Assembly: GCA_017643585.1 (NCBI GenBank)
Contig: JAEPND010000003.1
Coordinates: forward strand, 62,001-126,000
Length of the DNA stretch: 64,000 nt
Direction: 5' to 3'
Source: Maricaulis sp.
GTDB lineage: Bacteria; Pseudomonadota; Alphaproteobacteria; Caulobacterales; Maricaulaceae
Shown here: positions 55,222-63,891 of the stretch, one piece after another
Position numbering within the stretch: position 1 is the stretch's first letter
Layout: every line of letters starts with the position of its first letter
Made by a program: the position numbers and the translations under genes
Notes under the pieces: model-generated
Seen by the model: only the letters and a program-made list of their open reading frames with translations
Told to the model about the DNA's origin: nothing
Databases searched by the model: none

Positions 55222-56847
55222 CTACTCAGCAGGCGGCTGATGTTGCGCCCCCCGGCGCTCCAGCCAGGCTTCCATGCGCGCATGCCCTTTGCGACGCGCC
55301 TCGCTGATCGGTGACCGGTATTCACCCTCGCCACTGCGATTGGGAGCGAATACGGTGAGTGAGAGATCGGCGCCGGCCTCAGCCAGCACTTCTGCGATTT
55401 CGATATCGCCGTTCTGGGCCGCCGCGACCATTGGCGTTTCATCGGCCCAGACATAGGCATTGGGATCGGCCCCGGCTTCAAGCAGGAATTCGACCATGCG
55501 GCGGTCACGCACCTGGACAGCGGCGATCAGCGGATTGCCATCGCCGGCCACACCCGCATCAACAGACGCCCCGCTGGAGATCATCGCCTGCAGCATGTCG
55601 AGCTCGCCATTGCGGGCCGCAGCGATCATCGGCGACCCCTCGCCATCGACCGCCAGATCGGGATCCGCGCCGTATTGCATCAACAAATCGAGGACATCAC
55701 GGCGAGCAGAGCGGATGGCTGCAAACAAGGGCGCACCATCGCCATAGGAGATCTCGTTTGGATCAGCGCCCGCTTCCAACATGGCGCGGATATCCGCCAG
55801 GCGACCCCGATGCGCGGCATGATAGAGCGGAGAGACATCTTCCATGTCATAGCTCCACACCCGTCGCTCATCATTGACGGCGGCGCCGACTTTCGGAGTT
55901 GCGACAAAGGCGGCAGCGGCAATGGCCGGGAGCAGGAGCGCAATACGCATGACAGGTGTCCTTCTGGTTTCGACATCGATGGAGGAGAGGTGTTGGATAC
56001 GGCTGGCCAATGCGGTTTTTCCGGATCCGGCAGCCAGCGCCAGTGACGGGCGGGCGAGCTGTCGCTGGGCCGTATCCAGCAGGGCGTGCGCCAGCTTGAT
56101 CGGCTCGCCTGTAATCCGGGCAGCGATTTCATCGCACAGCGCTTCTCGAGTGCGGCTGAGATGGCGGTCAACAAACCGCAAGGGCAGCACCCACCAGAAT
56201 ACCGCACCGAGGATACGCAGGCCCAGGACCGTCCAGGCATCACCCCGGGTCAGGTGCGCAATCTCATGCTCGAGGATGGGGCGCGCAGAGGCGTCCAGTT
56301 TGAAATCGGTTGGCAAGTAGATCGCCGGGCGGAAATAGCCCGCCATCAAGGGGGACGAAACACCCGCGGCCTGGCGGATATCGACCCGTCTGGACAGTCC
56401 AAGCCCCGCCGGGAGCACGATCTGCATGCTGCGTACACGCAGGAGGAGCAAGGCGCCCAGGTCGATCAATAGCCGCGTCAGCATGAAGGCGCTTACAGTC
56501 ATCCAGATCGCAAACACCAGCGACGCCCAGGGCAGTCCCCGGGGAACAAGACCGGCAATCGGATTGGAAACAGCCGGGAGGGCCGGCGCAAACCGGGTCT
56601 CGCTGTCGGCCTCGGCAATCGCCGCATTGATGCCGTTGGGCAGGAACTCGACCTCTTCGGGCACCGGTTTGGGCTGCAGCGCCAGGGCAAAGACCAGGGG
56701 CACGACCAGCCAGACCGTCAGGGCGAGGTCATGACGCTCCTTGATGAAGCGCATGGGCGCCAGGCGATCGAAGATGAGCAGCGCGAGCAGGAAGACGGCG
56801 GAGGCGATGAGGGCGATCAGCCCGGCATAGATAACGGCGGAGCTCAT
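55222..56847 (-). CDS. M56 (BlaR1-like) membrane sensor protease with ankyrin repeats (module C)
   Basis: 541 residues from the ATG at 56847 (GGAGACC upstream); the longer open frame reads through the blaI gene and is not real. Four or more membrane helices flank HEIAH (194-198) with the third-ligand block TREALCDE. A last membrane helix at about 300-317 leads to a periplasmic part from about 336 made of roughly five ankyrin repeats (LYHAAHRGRLADIRAMLEAGADPN, LFAAIRSARRDVLDLLMQYGADPD and three more). These occupy the place of the penicillin sensor. The blaI stop overlaps its ATG by 4 bases. Confidence 0.87.
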   Translation of the reverse strand: MSSAVIYAGLIALIASAVFLLALLIFDRLAPMRFIKERHDLALTVWLVVPLVFALALQPKPVPEEVEFLPNGINAAIAEADSETRFAPALPAVSNPIAGLVPRGLPWASLVFAIWMTVSAFMLTRLLIDLGALLLLRVRSMQIVLPAGLGLSRRVDIRQAAGVSSPLMAGYFRPAIYLPTDFKLDASARPILEHEIAHLTRGDAWTVLGLRILGAVFWWVLPLRFVDRHLSRTREALCDEIAARITGEPIKLAHALLDTAQRQLARPSLALAAGSGKTALASRIQHLSSIDVETRRTPVMRIALLLPAIAAAAFVATPKVGAAVNDERRVWSYDMEDVSPLYHAAHRGRLADIRAMLEAGADPNEISYGDGAPLFAAIRSARRDVLDLLMQYGADPDLAVDGEGSPMIAAARNGELDMLQAMISSGASVDAGVAGDGNPLIAAVQVRDRRMVEFLLEAGADPNAYVWADETPMVAAAQNGDIEIAEVLAEAGADLSLTVFAPNRSGEGEYRSPISEARRKGHARMEAWLERRGAQHQPPAE

Positions 56848-57233
56848 GACCGGTCTCCATGCTTGGCGATCAGTTCGGCTCGCAGCGCCTCGATATCGTC
56901 CAGCGTCAGCTGCTCCTCGGCGACCAGGTGCTGGGCCAGCTCCCGTGGAGACCCGCCGAACAGGGACTGCATGACCGACCCAATCGCCTTGCGCTGGGCA
57001 CCTTCCCGCGAGAGCGTCGGGCGGAAAATATGAGCGCGTCCATCCTTGCGAAAGTCCACATACCCCTTGTCTGCCATGATGCGCACCGTGGTCAGCACCG
57101 TGGTGTAGGCAAGCCCGTATTTCGGCTCCAGCGCTTCGGTGAGCTGGCGAACACTCGCCTCGCCCATGGCCCATAGCTGGTCCATGATGCGTTGTTCGGC
57201 TTCAGTCAGTTGCGGGGATGTCGGACGCGCCAT
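56844..57233 (-). CDS. BlaI/MecI/CopY-family repressor (module C)
   Basis: 129 residues. The winged helix is LTEAEQRIMDQLWAMGEASVRQLTEALEPKYGLAYTTVLTTVRIMADKGYVDFRKDGRAHIFRP, closer to the BlaI/CopY consensus than the module A and B repressors. The C-terminal dimer helices follow. An inverted repeat lies 55-68 bp upstream. It should repress the three-gene row and be released by the ankyrin-bearing protease. Confidence 0.93.
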   Translation of the reverse strand: MARPTSPQLTEAEQRIMDQLWAMGEASVRQLTEALEPKYGLAYTTVLTTVRIMADKGYVDFRKDGRAHIFRPTLSREGAQRKAIGSVMQSLFGGSPRELAQHLVAEEQLTLDDIEALRAELIAKHGDRS

Positions 57234-57287
57234 CTACGAATTCCTTAGTAACTGATCCTAGGGATAGATGAGGGCAAAATCCATTCA

Positions 57288-57301
57288 ACTAAATTTTTAG
57301 T
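57288..57301. promoter_or_regulatory. Inverted repeat ACTAAA-TT-TTTAGT, likely BlaI operator (module C)
   Basis: A perfect 6-bp inverted repeat in the 215-bp divergent region between the blaI gene and the sortase substrate gene. It differs from the TACA/TGTA type of module A, in line with the more distant repressor. Confidence 0.5.
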
Positions 57302-57448
57302 AGGATTCCCCTCGCGCCCCCAATTTGCCCCAATTTTCCCCGCAATCGCCGCAAACGCGCCCTCTCCCATCCTTGATCCGGGAGCAATTTCCACAGCGGA
57401 AGGGAAGCGGGTCGTCATCTTGGCTCGCTGCTTATGGGGAGGAAGTCG

Positions 57449-59671
57449 ATGACTTCACACGCACGCAATGCCGCCGGTGGACAGGCCTGGTTCGGTCTCA
57501 TCATCGCAGTCGCAACTTTTGCCGCCAGCTTGTTTCTCTGGTCCGACGCGCTCGCCGATGAGGCACCAGCGACGCCGGAAGGCATGGTCCGCCTCAGCGA
57601 GATCAATGAAGGCGCCCTGCTGCTCAAGACCATGGAACACGGTGTGTATGTACCCGCACCGATGATCGCGACGGACATCGAACTCGACATCTCCGGACCG
57701 GTCGTGCGCGCCATCGTGACCCAGCGGTTTGAAAACCCCTCGGATGCTTGGGTCGAAGGCACCTATCTCTTCCCGATGCCCGAGGACAGCGGCGTCGACC
57801 GCCTGCGCATGCAGATCGGTGATCGCTTTATCGAAGGCGAGATCCATGAGCGCCAGCAGGCGCGCCAGATCTATGAGCGTGCTCGCGAAGCCGGCCAGCG
57901 CGCCAGCCTGGTTGAACAAGAACGCCCCAACATGTTCACAACATCCGTGGCCAATATCGGCCCGGGTGAAACCATTATGGTACAGATCGAGTATCAGGAT
58001 ATTGCCCGCCTGAACGACGGTCAGTTCGAAGTGCGTGTGCCGCTCGCGATCACGCCGCGCTACATCCCGCAGGATGTCGGCTATCTGCTCGCCGCCACGG
58101 GCTCGACCCGGGGCTCTACCGTACCGGACGCTCAGCGGATTACCCCGCCGCTGATGCTGCCGGAGGGCGAGCCGGAAGAAGGCCTGCGCCTGCCCGTTAC
58201 GATCCGCACCTCGTTGAACGCCGGTTTCGAGCTGGGCGAGATTGCCAGCCAGTATCACGCCACCCTGGTGCGCCACACTGCCCCGGGCGAAGCCTCGATC
58301 GAATTGGCTAACGGCCCCATTCCCGCCAATCACGATTTTGTCCTCACCTGGCAGCCTGCAGACCGCACCCAGGCCAGCGCCGCCCTGTTTACCGAAGAGT
58401 GGAGTGGCCAGACCTATCTGCTGGCGCAGATCCTGCCCCCGGCCGAACTGGGCGCGGATACGCCCCGTCGGCCGCGCGAAACAATTTTCGTGATCGATAA
58501 CTCCGGCTCCATGGCCGGCACATCGATGCAACAGGCGCGTGAAGCCCTGATTTTTGCCCTCGAGCGCCTTGAACCTACAGACCGGTTCAACGTGATCCGC
58601 TTCGACAACACCATGGAACAGGTCTTTCCCGACGCCGTCGACGCCAACGAGACCAATGTCGCTGCGGCGCTGGCCTTTGCGCGTGGTCTGGATGCGGAAG
58701 GCGGCACAGACATGCTTCCCGCCCTCGTCGCAGCGCTGCGCGACAAGAGTGCGGATGACACCACGCGGGTTCGCCAGGTCGTCTTCCTGACCGATGGTGC
58801 GATCGGCAATGAGGCCCAGCTGTTCGAAGCCATCCACCTGGGCATCGGCCGATCCCGCCTGTTCCCGGTCGGCATCGGCTCAGCCCCGAACACCTATTTC
58901 ATGAGCCGTGCGGCTCGCATCGGCCGGGGCACCTTCACCCATATTGGCCAGGTCTCTGATGTCGCGGAAGAGATGGAACAGCTCTTCACGGCGCTGGAAC
59001 GCCCGGTCATGACCAATCTGGATGCGATCTTCCCGCAGGGTGCGATCAGCGAGATCTGGCCTGCGCCCCTGCCGGACCTCTATTACGGCGAGCCCGTCGT
59101 CATGACTGCTCGCCTGGACAATCCCCAGGGCGTCATGATCCTGGAGGGGCAGACCGCCGGTGCGACCTGGCGCGAGCAACTCTCCCTGTCCGAGGCGACG
59201 CAATCCAGCGGGATCGCCACCCTGTTTGGACGCAACCGCATTCGCGGCATCGAGGAAACCCGTTTCCAGGGCGCCAGCATGGAACAGGTCGATCAAGGCG
59301 TCCTGCAAACCGCTCTGGACTTCCACCTGGTCTCGCGCCTGACCAGCCTGATCGCGGTCGATGCGACCCCCGCACGTCCGACCGATGAAACCCTGGTCGC
59401 GCGTCAGACCCCGAACATGATCCCGGATGGCTGGGACTTCGAGGCGGTGATGGATGACCGCATGGTCCCGGTCCAGCACGCCAGCCTCGACCCGGCCCTG
59501 ATCAGCCAGCTGCGCCCGGGGCAGGACCCCGACGCGCCGCGCCTGGATGAGAACGGCCTGCCCCTGCCGGCGACGGCGACGCCGCGCGAACTGCTGACCT
59601 GGCTGGGTGCGCTGCTGATGCTGCTGGGCCTGATCTGGCTGATGACCCACCAGGAGCGTCGCCTGTGGTAG
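57449..59671 (+). CDS. Sortase substrate: VIT and von Willebrand A domain surface protein
   Basis: 740 residues from the ATG at 57449, which has GGGGAGGAAG upstream. A signal segment (LIIAVATFAASLFLWSDALA) is followed by a VIT domain (about 60-190: VTQRFENPSDAWVEGTYLFPMPE). The VWA domain begins near residue 346 with the MIDAS motif FVIDNSGSMAG. The C-terminus is a sorting signal: LPLPATATP, a hydrophobic helix (LLTWLGALLMLLGLIWLM) and a basic end (HQERRLW). This is the layout of the dedicated target of the marine proteobacterial sortase, whose gene overlaps by 7 bases. Confidence 0.93.
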   Translation: MTSHARNAAGGQAWFGLIIAVATFAASLFLWSDALADEAPATPEGMVRLSEINEGALLLKTMEHGVYVPAPMIATDIELDISGPVVRAIVTQRFENPSDAWVEGTYLFPMPEDSGVDRLRMQIGDRFIEGEIHERQQARQIYERAREAGQRASLVEQERPNMFTTSVANIGPGETIMVQIEYQDIARLNDGQFEVRVPLAITPRYIPQDVGYLLAATGSTRGSTVPDAQRITPPLMLPEGEPEEGLRLPVTIRTSLNAGFELGEIASQYHATLVRHTAPGEASIELANGPIPANHDFVLTWQPADRTQASAALFTEEWSGQTYLLAQILPPAELGADTPRRPRETIFVIDNSGSMAGTSMQQAREALIFALERLEPTDRFNVIRFDNTMEQVFPDAVDANETNVAAALAFARGLDAEGGTDMLPALVAALRDKSADDTTRVRQVVFLTDGAIGNEAQLFEAIHLGIGRSRLFPVGIGSAPNTYFMSRAARIGRGTFTHIGQVSDVAEEMEQLFTALERPVMTNLDAIFPQGAISEIWPAPLPDLYYGEPVVMTARLDNPQGVMILEGQTAGATWREQLSLSEATQSSGIATLFGRNRIRGIEETRFQGASMEQVDQGVLQTALDFHLVSRLTSLIAVDATPARPTDETLVARQTPNMIPDGWDFEAVMDDRMVPVQHASLDPALISQLRPGQDPDAPRLDENGLPLPATATPRELLTWLGALLMLLGLIWLMTHQERRLW

Positions 59672-60318
59672 GCCGCACTCACACGCGCCTGAGACAAGCG
59701 CTCGCCCCGATTGCCGCCCTCGCCCTGATTCTCAGCGGTGGTGTCCTGGTCGGACAGGGCGTGTGGATCTCGGCCAAGGCAGAAATTGCACAAGTCCTGC
59801 TCGCCAGAGCCTGGACGCGTGCGCAGGAAGGAGAGACCGCGCCAACACCATGGCCCTGGGCCGATACCTGGCCCGTGGCGCGGCTCTCCGCCCCATCCCT
59901 GGGACAACACGCCATTGTGCTGGCCGAAGCCGGAGGCGAAGCGCTGGCCTTCGGCCCCTCACACCTGGCTGCGACACCACCACCCGGGGCGGCCGGAACC
60001 AGCGTCATCGCTGCTCATCGCGATACGCATTTCGCCTTCCTGCGGGATGTCGAGATCGGGGATGAGGTGGTGCTCGAACGCGCTGATGGCGAACGGGTGC
60101 TGTTCCGCATCACCCACACCGAGGTGGTGCACGCTGAACGCTCCGGTATTCAGCCTGAGGGTGGCCCGGCCCGCCTGGCCCTGGTCACCTGTTGGCCCTT
60201 CGGTTCGATCACACCGGGACCGGAGCGTTACGTTGTGTGGGCGGAAAAGGTGGAAACCCTGGAGGTTCACCCTCTTCCTGCGCAGGCGTTGTCATCCCGG
60301 ACGCATGCCCGGCCCTGA
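59665..60318 (+). CDS. Class GN (marine proteobacterial type) sortase
   Basis: 217 residues with a GTG start that overlaps the substrate gene by 7 bases. An N-terminal membrane anchor (ALAPIAALALILSGGVLVGQG) is followed by the sortase barrel. The catalytic residues are His118 (SVIAAHRDTHF), Cys176 (LALVTCWPFG) and Arg188 (PGPERYVVW). It would cut the sorting signal of its partner and attach it to an unknown acceptor in the cell envelope. The last nine residues and the stop codon lie inside the palindromic repeat at 60291-60404. Confidence 0.94.
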   Translation: MVGRTHTRLRQALAPIAALALILSGGVLVGQGVWISAKAEIAQVLLARAWTRAQEGETAPTPWPWADTWPVARLSAPSLGQHAIVLAEAGGEALAFGPSHLAATPPPGAAGTSVIAAHRDTHFAFLRDVEIGDEVVLERADGERVLFRITHTEVVHAERSGIQPEGGPARLALVTCWPFGSITPGPERYVVWAEKVETLEVHPLPAQALSSRTHARP

Positions 60319-60404
60319 GCCGGGCGAAGATCCGGGACCCACAGGTCACAATCACGGGTCCCCGCTCTGCGCCCCGCTTTCGCGGGGCATCCGGCGGGGA
60401 TGAC
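60291..60404. repeat. Palindromic GTCATCC...GGATGAC repeat overlapping the sortase 3' end
   Basis: The element runs from GTCATCCCGG to GGGGATGAC with internal hairpins (GCCCGGC..GCCGGGC; GCCCCGC-TTTC-GCGGGGC). It has the same ends as the 23550-23663 element. It supplies the sortase stop codon and fills the convergent gap to suhB. Confidence 0.8.
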
Positions 60405-60423
60405 AAAAAGAGAGTGCTTCGGC

Positions 60424-61218
60424 CTAGCGCGCCGCAGCGAGCCTGGTTTGCAAAGCGGCCAGCATGCCTTCATTGCCAGCGACGATAGAGCCGGTCTCCA
60501 GCAAGTCCGGCTTGTCGTCGATCTCGGAGACGAAACCACCCGCCTCTTTCACCAGCACGATACCCGCAGCAATGTCCCAGGAATTCAGATTGCGTTCCCA
60601 GAAGCTGTCATAACGACCAGCTGCGACCCAGGCGAGATCCAGAGCCGCAGATCCCATGCGGCGAACACCGGCAGCATGCGGCATGACCTGGTGCAACTCC
60701 TTGAGGAATTGCGCATGGCCTTTCTTGCCGGCAAACGGCATTCCGGTCGCCACGACACTCTCGTCGAAATGCTTGCGATTGGCGACGCGCAGACGGCGAT
60801 CCGCCAGCCAGGCACCACGGCCCTTCTCGGCGTGGAACATCTCGTCCGTAGCCGGATTGTAGACCACACCCGCAACCAGCTCGCCCTCGCGCTCGAGCGC
60901 GATGGAGACGGCAAAGTGCGGCATGCCGTGCAGGAAGTTCAGCGTGCCATCCAGCGGATCGATGATCCAGCGGTGGGACTTGTCGGTGCCTTCCACCACA
61001 CCGCCCTCTTCCATGAGGAAGCCATAACCCGGCCGCGCCTCGTTAAGACGGTCATAGATGATCGACTCCGCCTTCTTGTCCGCGATGGAGACAAAATCTG
61101 CGGGGCCTTTCTTGGAGACCTGCAGATGCTCGACATCACGAAAGTCGCGGTTCAGCGAACGGCCGGCACGACCGGCAACGTCCGTCATCAGGGTGAGGAG
61201 TGGTGAAAGTGTTCCCAA
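60424..61218 (-). CDS. suhB: Inositol monophosphatase family protein (SuhB)
   Basis: 264 residues. The TTG start at 61218 is chosen because the family N-terminus (LLTLMTDVAGRAGRSLNRDF) would be lost from the ATG at 61188. The Mg-binding motifs are GFLMEEGG, WIIDPLDGTLNFLHG and WDIAAGIVLVKEAGG. It hydrolyses inositol-1-phosphate in vitro; in E. coli SuhB also takes part in rRNA antitermination. It follows efp by 3 bases. Confidence 0.94.
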   Translation of the reverse strand: MGTLSPLLTLMTDVAGRAGRSLNRDFRDVEHLQVSKKGPADFVSIADKKAESIIYDRLNEARPGYGFLMEEGGVVEGTDKSHRWIIDPLDGTLNFLHGMPHFAVSIALEREGELVAGVVYNPATDEMFHAEKGRGAWLADRRLRVANRKHFDESVVATGMPFAGKKGHAQFLKELHQVMPHAAGVRRMGSAALDLAWVAAGRYDSFWERNLNSWDIAAGIVLVKEAGGFVSEIDDKPDLLETGSIVAGNEGMLAALQTRLAAAR

Positions 61219-61221
61219 GGT

Positions 61222-61788
61222 CTAGTCCGCCCGCTTCACGTAGGAGCCATCTTCCGTGGCGACGACAATGCGCTCGCCCTGGGCGATGAATGGCGGAACC
61301 GCGGTGCGCACACCGTTTTCCAGAATGGCCGGCTTGAAGGAGTTGGCAGCCGTCTGGCCCTTGATGACCGGCTCGGTCTCGGTGATCTCCAGCGAGACAT
61401 GCTGCGGCAGGGACAGGCCGATGGGACGATCCTCGTGGAATTCGACCACGATCGTCATGCCGTCCTGCAGGTAACGCGCCCGGTCCTCACCGACAAAATC
61501 CTTGTTGAGCTCGATCTGCTCATAGGTTTCGGCATCCATAAAGGTCAGCGTTTCGCCGCTGTCGAACAGGAAGGTGTGATCCTTCTGCTCCAGACGCACG
61601 CGCTCGACCTTGTCCGCCGCGCGGAAACGTTCATTGAGCTTGCGGCCATCGAGCAGGTTCTTCAGCTCGACCTGGGCAAAGGCACCGCCCTTGCCCGGCT
61701 TTACGGCCTCAGCCTTGACGGCCACCCACAGCGTATCCTGGTGCATGATTACGTTGCCGGGTTTGATCTCATTGCCGTTGATCTTCAT
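61222..61788 (-). CDS. efp: Translation elongation factor P
   Basis: 188 residues from the ATG at 61788 (AGGTGA upstream). It relieves ribosome stalling at polyproline. The three beta-barrel domains are complete. The loop that contacts the P-site tRNA carries Lys33 in KPGKGGAF, the residue that is modified in Lys-type EF-P. No epmA/epmB gene is nearby. Translated just ahead of suhB, a common alphaproteobacterial pair. Confidence 0.97.
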   Translation of the reverse strand: MKINGNEIKPGNVIMHQDTLWVAVKAEAVKPGKGGAFAQVELKNLLDGRKLNERFRAADKVERVRLEQKDHTFLFDSGETLTFMDAETYEQIELNKDFVGEDRARYLQDGMTIVVEFHEDRPIGLSLPQHVSLEITETEPVIKGQTAANSFKPAILENGVRTAVPPFIAQGERIVVATEDGSYVKRAD

Positions 61789-61892
61789 CGCGTCACCTAT
61801 CGGGGAATGCATACAAGCGGCGCAAACAGCCGCGAAAGTCGCGCTCTCCTATCAGCGAGCACGCAAAACAGCAAGTTTGCAGGGCGGTTCGG

Positions 61893-63062
61893 CTATCGCA
61901 GCGCGTCAACTTCCGAGCGGATGCGCTCACGCAGAACCGGCGGCAGATCCGTTTCAAGCGCTGCCTGCAGGCCCGAACGACGCACTTCGTCGACCGGATG
62001 ACCGATGAAATCCTCGTGCGCCAGCAAGGCCCAGCGATAGGCCTGGCCCAGCATGTCCTCGTCCTGTGCATCCACGGCCTGGCGGGCCAGGGTCACGGCG
62101 AGCAGGAAACGGCTTTCACCATCCCCGCCCATGGCACCCTGCTCGAACCAGAAGCGCGCCATCTCGGCATCGCGTTCGCCGCCACGGCCCTGAAGCATCA
62201 GCAGACCATATTGTCCCTGCGCCGGGGCGTAGCCCATCTCGGCAGCCTCGCGAATGAACTGCCACGCCCGAGTATCATCGCGCGGGCCGCCAATGCCTTC
62301 AGCCCACATGATGCCGGCCTGCAGCGCCGCCTCGGGATGGCGCTCCTGCGCCGCCCGCTCATACCAGGATCGCGCGCTGACCAGGTCGGCCTCGCCGCCG
62401 ATACCCAGATCCAGCAATTGGCCGAACTGGAACATGGCCTCGGCAAAACCTTGCTGGGCCGCTCGTTCGGCCCATTCACGCGCCCGAGCTCGCTCCTGGG
62501 GGATCGGCGATTCCCGCAATTCCAGCGCATAGGCGACCATGCCGGGCACATGACCGGCGCGAGCTGCACGCTCGAACCAGCTGCGTGGATTGTCGACGCC
62601 CGGTACGTCCTGGCGTGCCAGGCGGCCCATCTCGTAGAGGGCCAGCGGATGTTCAAGCTCGGCAGCACGGGAGAACCAGCTGGCGGCACGGGACAGATCC
62701 GGCACGCCGTCCGCGCGCCCATCCCGGGCAATCAATCCGGCCATGACCGCACCGGTGATCTCTCCCCCGGACGCAGCCGTCTCGGCATATTGTTGCGCCA
62801 GCACCCAATCCTCGTCGATCCAGGCGATCTGGGCGCGATAAAGGGCTTCTTCCAGCGGTGTCATGCCCAGGGGAATGCTGGCCTCGTCGGCCTCGACCTC
62901 TTCGGCAGCGCGCTGGACGTCTTCCGGCACGAGCGACAATTCCTCGGGAAACACAAAGTCAGGCTCGCTGGCCGCAGGGTCCTGGGCACAGGCCAGTCCA
63001 GACAGCAGAAGGCCCGCGATCGCGGACACCGGCGTCATCAAGGATACAGGCAAATTCGTCAT
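61893..63062 (-). CDS. Exported Sel1-repeat (TPR-like) protein
   Basis: 389 residues from the ATG at 63062; in-frame TTG and GTG codons lie upstream. A signal peptide (VSAIAGLLLSGLACA) is followed by about seven Sel1 repeats between 75 and 345, for example AASWFSRAAELEHPLALYEMGRLA, ARSWYERAAQERHPEAALQAGIMWAEG and ARFWFEQGAMGGDGESRFLLAV. Such repeats scaffold envelope complexes or signalling. It lies between thiE and efp on the same strand. Confidence 0.88.
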   Translation of the reverse strand: MTNLPVSLMTPVSAIAGLLLSGLACAQDPAASEPDFVFPEELSLVPEDVQRAAEEVEADEASIPLGMTPLEEALYRAQIAWIDEDWVLAQQYAETAASGGEITGAVMAGLIARDGRADGVPDLSRAASWFSRAAELEHPLALYEMGRLARQDVPGVDNPRSWFERAARAGHVPGMVAYALELRESPIPQERARAREWAERAAQQGFAEAMFQFGQLLDLGIGGEADLVSARSWYERAAQERHPEAALQAGIMWAEGIGGPRDDTRAWQFIREAAEMGYAPAQGQYGLLMLQGRGGERDAEMARFWFEQGAMGGDGESRFLLAVTLARQAVDAQDEDMLGQAYRWALLAHEDFIGHPVDEVRRSGLQAALETDLPPVLRERIRSEVDALR

Positions 63063-63125
63063 GTCGCGCACTGAGCCGCCGCAATGCGGCAAGGTCAAGG
63101 CCGCAACTGTCGCGTGACGGAAAAG

Positions 63126-63752
63126 TTAGCTGTCAGCGTCCGCCATGAGCGCGTTGAACGCCTTCACCGCCGCAGCAGGCCCGTCAGGGTGCTGCCAGAC
63201 GCCGGATGACACCGCCAGGAAATCTGCACCCGCCTCCAGCAGCGGAGCCGCATTGTCGACGGTTATGCCGCCAATGGCGACAGCCGGCAGCTCAAACAGC
63301 TCCACCCACCAGCGCAACACGCTCGGATCGGCCTGGGTCGGCGCCTGTTTGGTATCGGTCGGATAAAAGGCACCAAAGGCGACATAGTCAGCCCCGGCCT
63401 CACCGGCGACCATCGCCAGGTGTTTGCTGTCGTGACAGGTCACACCGATCGAACGGTCCTTGCCCATGATCGCGCGCGCGTCTTTCACCCGGCCATCCTG
63501 CTGACCGATATGCACGCCATCACAGCCCAGCTCGGCGGCGAGCTCGGCATCATCATTGAGGACCGCGGCGGCGCCGAATGATTGGATCAGGGCGATCAGT
63601 TCCGGCGCCGCAGCGCGGATTTCGTCGCGATTGTGGTCCTTGAGCCGGATCTGAACGGCAGCTACCTCGCCGGCTTCCAGTGCGGAACGCAGGTCATTCA
63701 CCAATTCAGGGGATAGGCGCGGCGGTGTAATCAGGTAAAGTTGGCAACTCAT
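63126..63752 (-). CDS. thiE: Thiamine phosphate synthase
   Basis: 208 residues. It joins the thiazole and pyrimidine halves of thiamine. Typical ThiE blocks are [99 protein letters not shown]. The usual GQSD is GQQD here. No other thiamine gene is in the window. The name ThiE is by family; a regulatory TenI-like role is less likely as the substrate loop is intact. Confidence 0.92.
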   Translation of the reverse strand: MSCQLYLITPPRLSPELVNDLRSALEAGEVAAVQIRLKDHNRDEIRAAAPELIALIQSFGAAAVLNDDAELAAELGCDGVHIGQQDGRVKDARAIMGKDRSIGVTCHDSKHLAMVAGEAGADYVAFGAFYPTDTKQAPTQADPSVLRWWVELFELPAVAIGGITVDNAAPLLEAGADFLAVSSGVWQHPDGPAAAVKAFNALMADADS

Positions 63753-63805
63753 GAGCGGCTTTTGACCGATTTTGCCAAGGGTTTCCAGCCCATTTGCGCC
63801 AAGTG

Positions 63806-63844
63806 TTCATGTTGAGGTCATGAAAGCACGTTCATAGTCATGAA
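63806..63844. promoter_or_regulatory. Two TTCAT/ATGAA inverted repeats upstream of the last gene
   Basis: TTCAT-GTTGAGGTC-ATGAA (63806-63824) and TTCAT-AGTC-ATGAA (63831-63844) start 25 bp apart in the 139-bp divergent region between thiE and the secreted protein at 63892. Confidence 0.4.
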
Positions 63845-63891
63845 TGAGAGGGGCGCAGCTTGGCGTCATTCTACAATCCAAGGGGATAAAT

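Noticed and set aside
55336..55840. Possible independent ankyrin gene
   Set aside because: The repeats are in frame with the M56 core without stop or ribosome site, so they are one protein.
56848..57174. N-terminal extension of the module C protease frame
   Set aside because: It is the out-of-frame reading of the blaI gene; the ATG at 56847 has a good ribosome site and overlaps the blaI stop in the same way as in module A.
57455..58837. A 460-codon frame opposite the sortase substrate
   Set aside because: No start signal or domain; the VIT/VWA protein on the plus strand explains the region.
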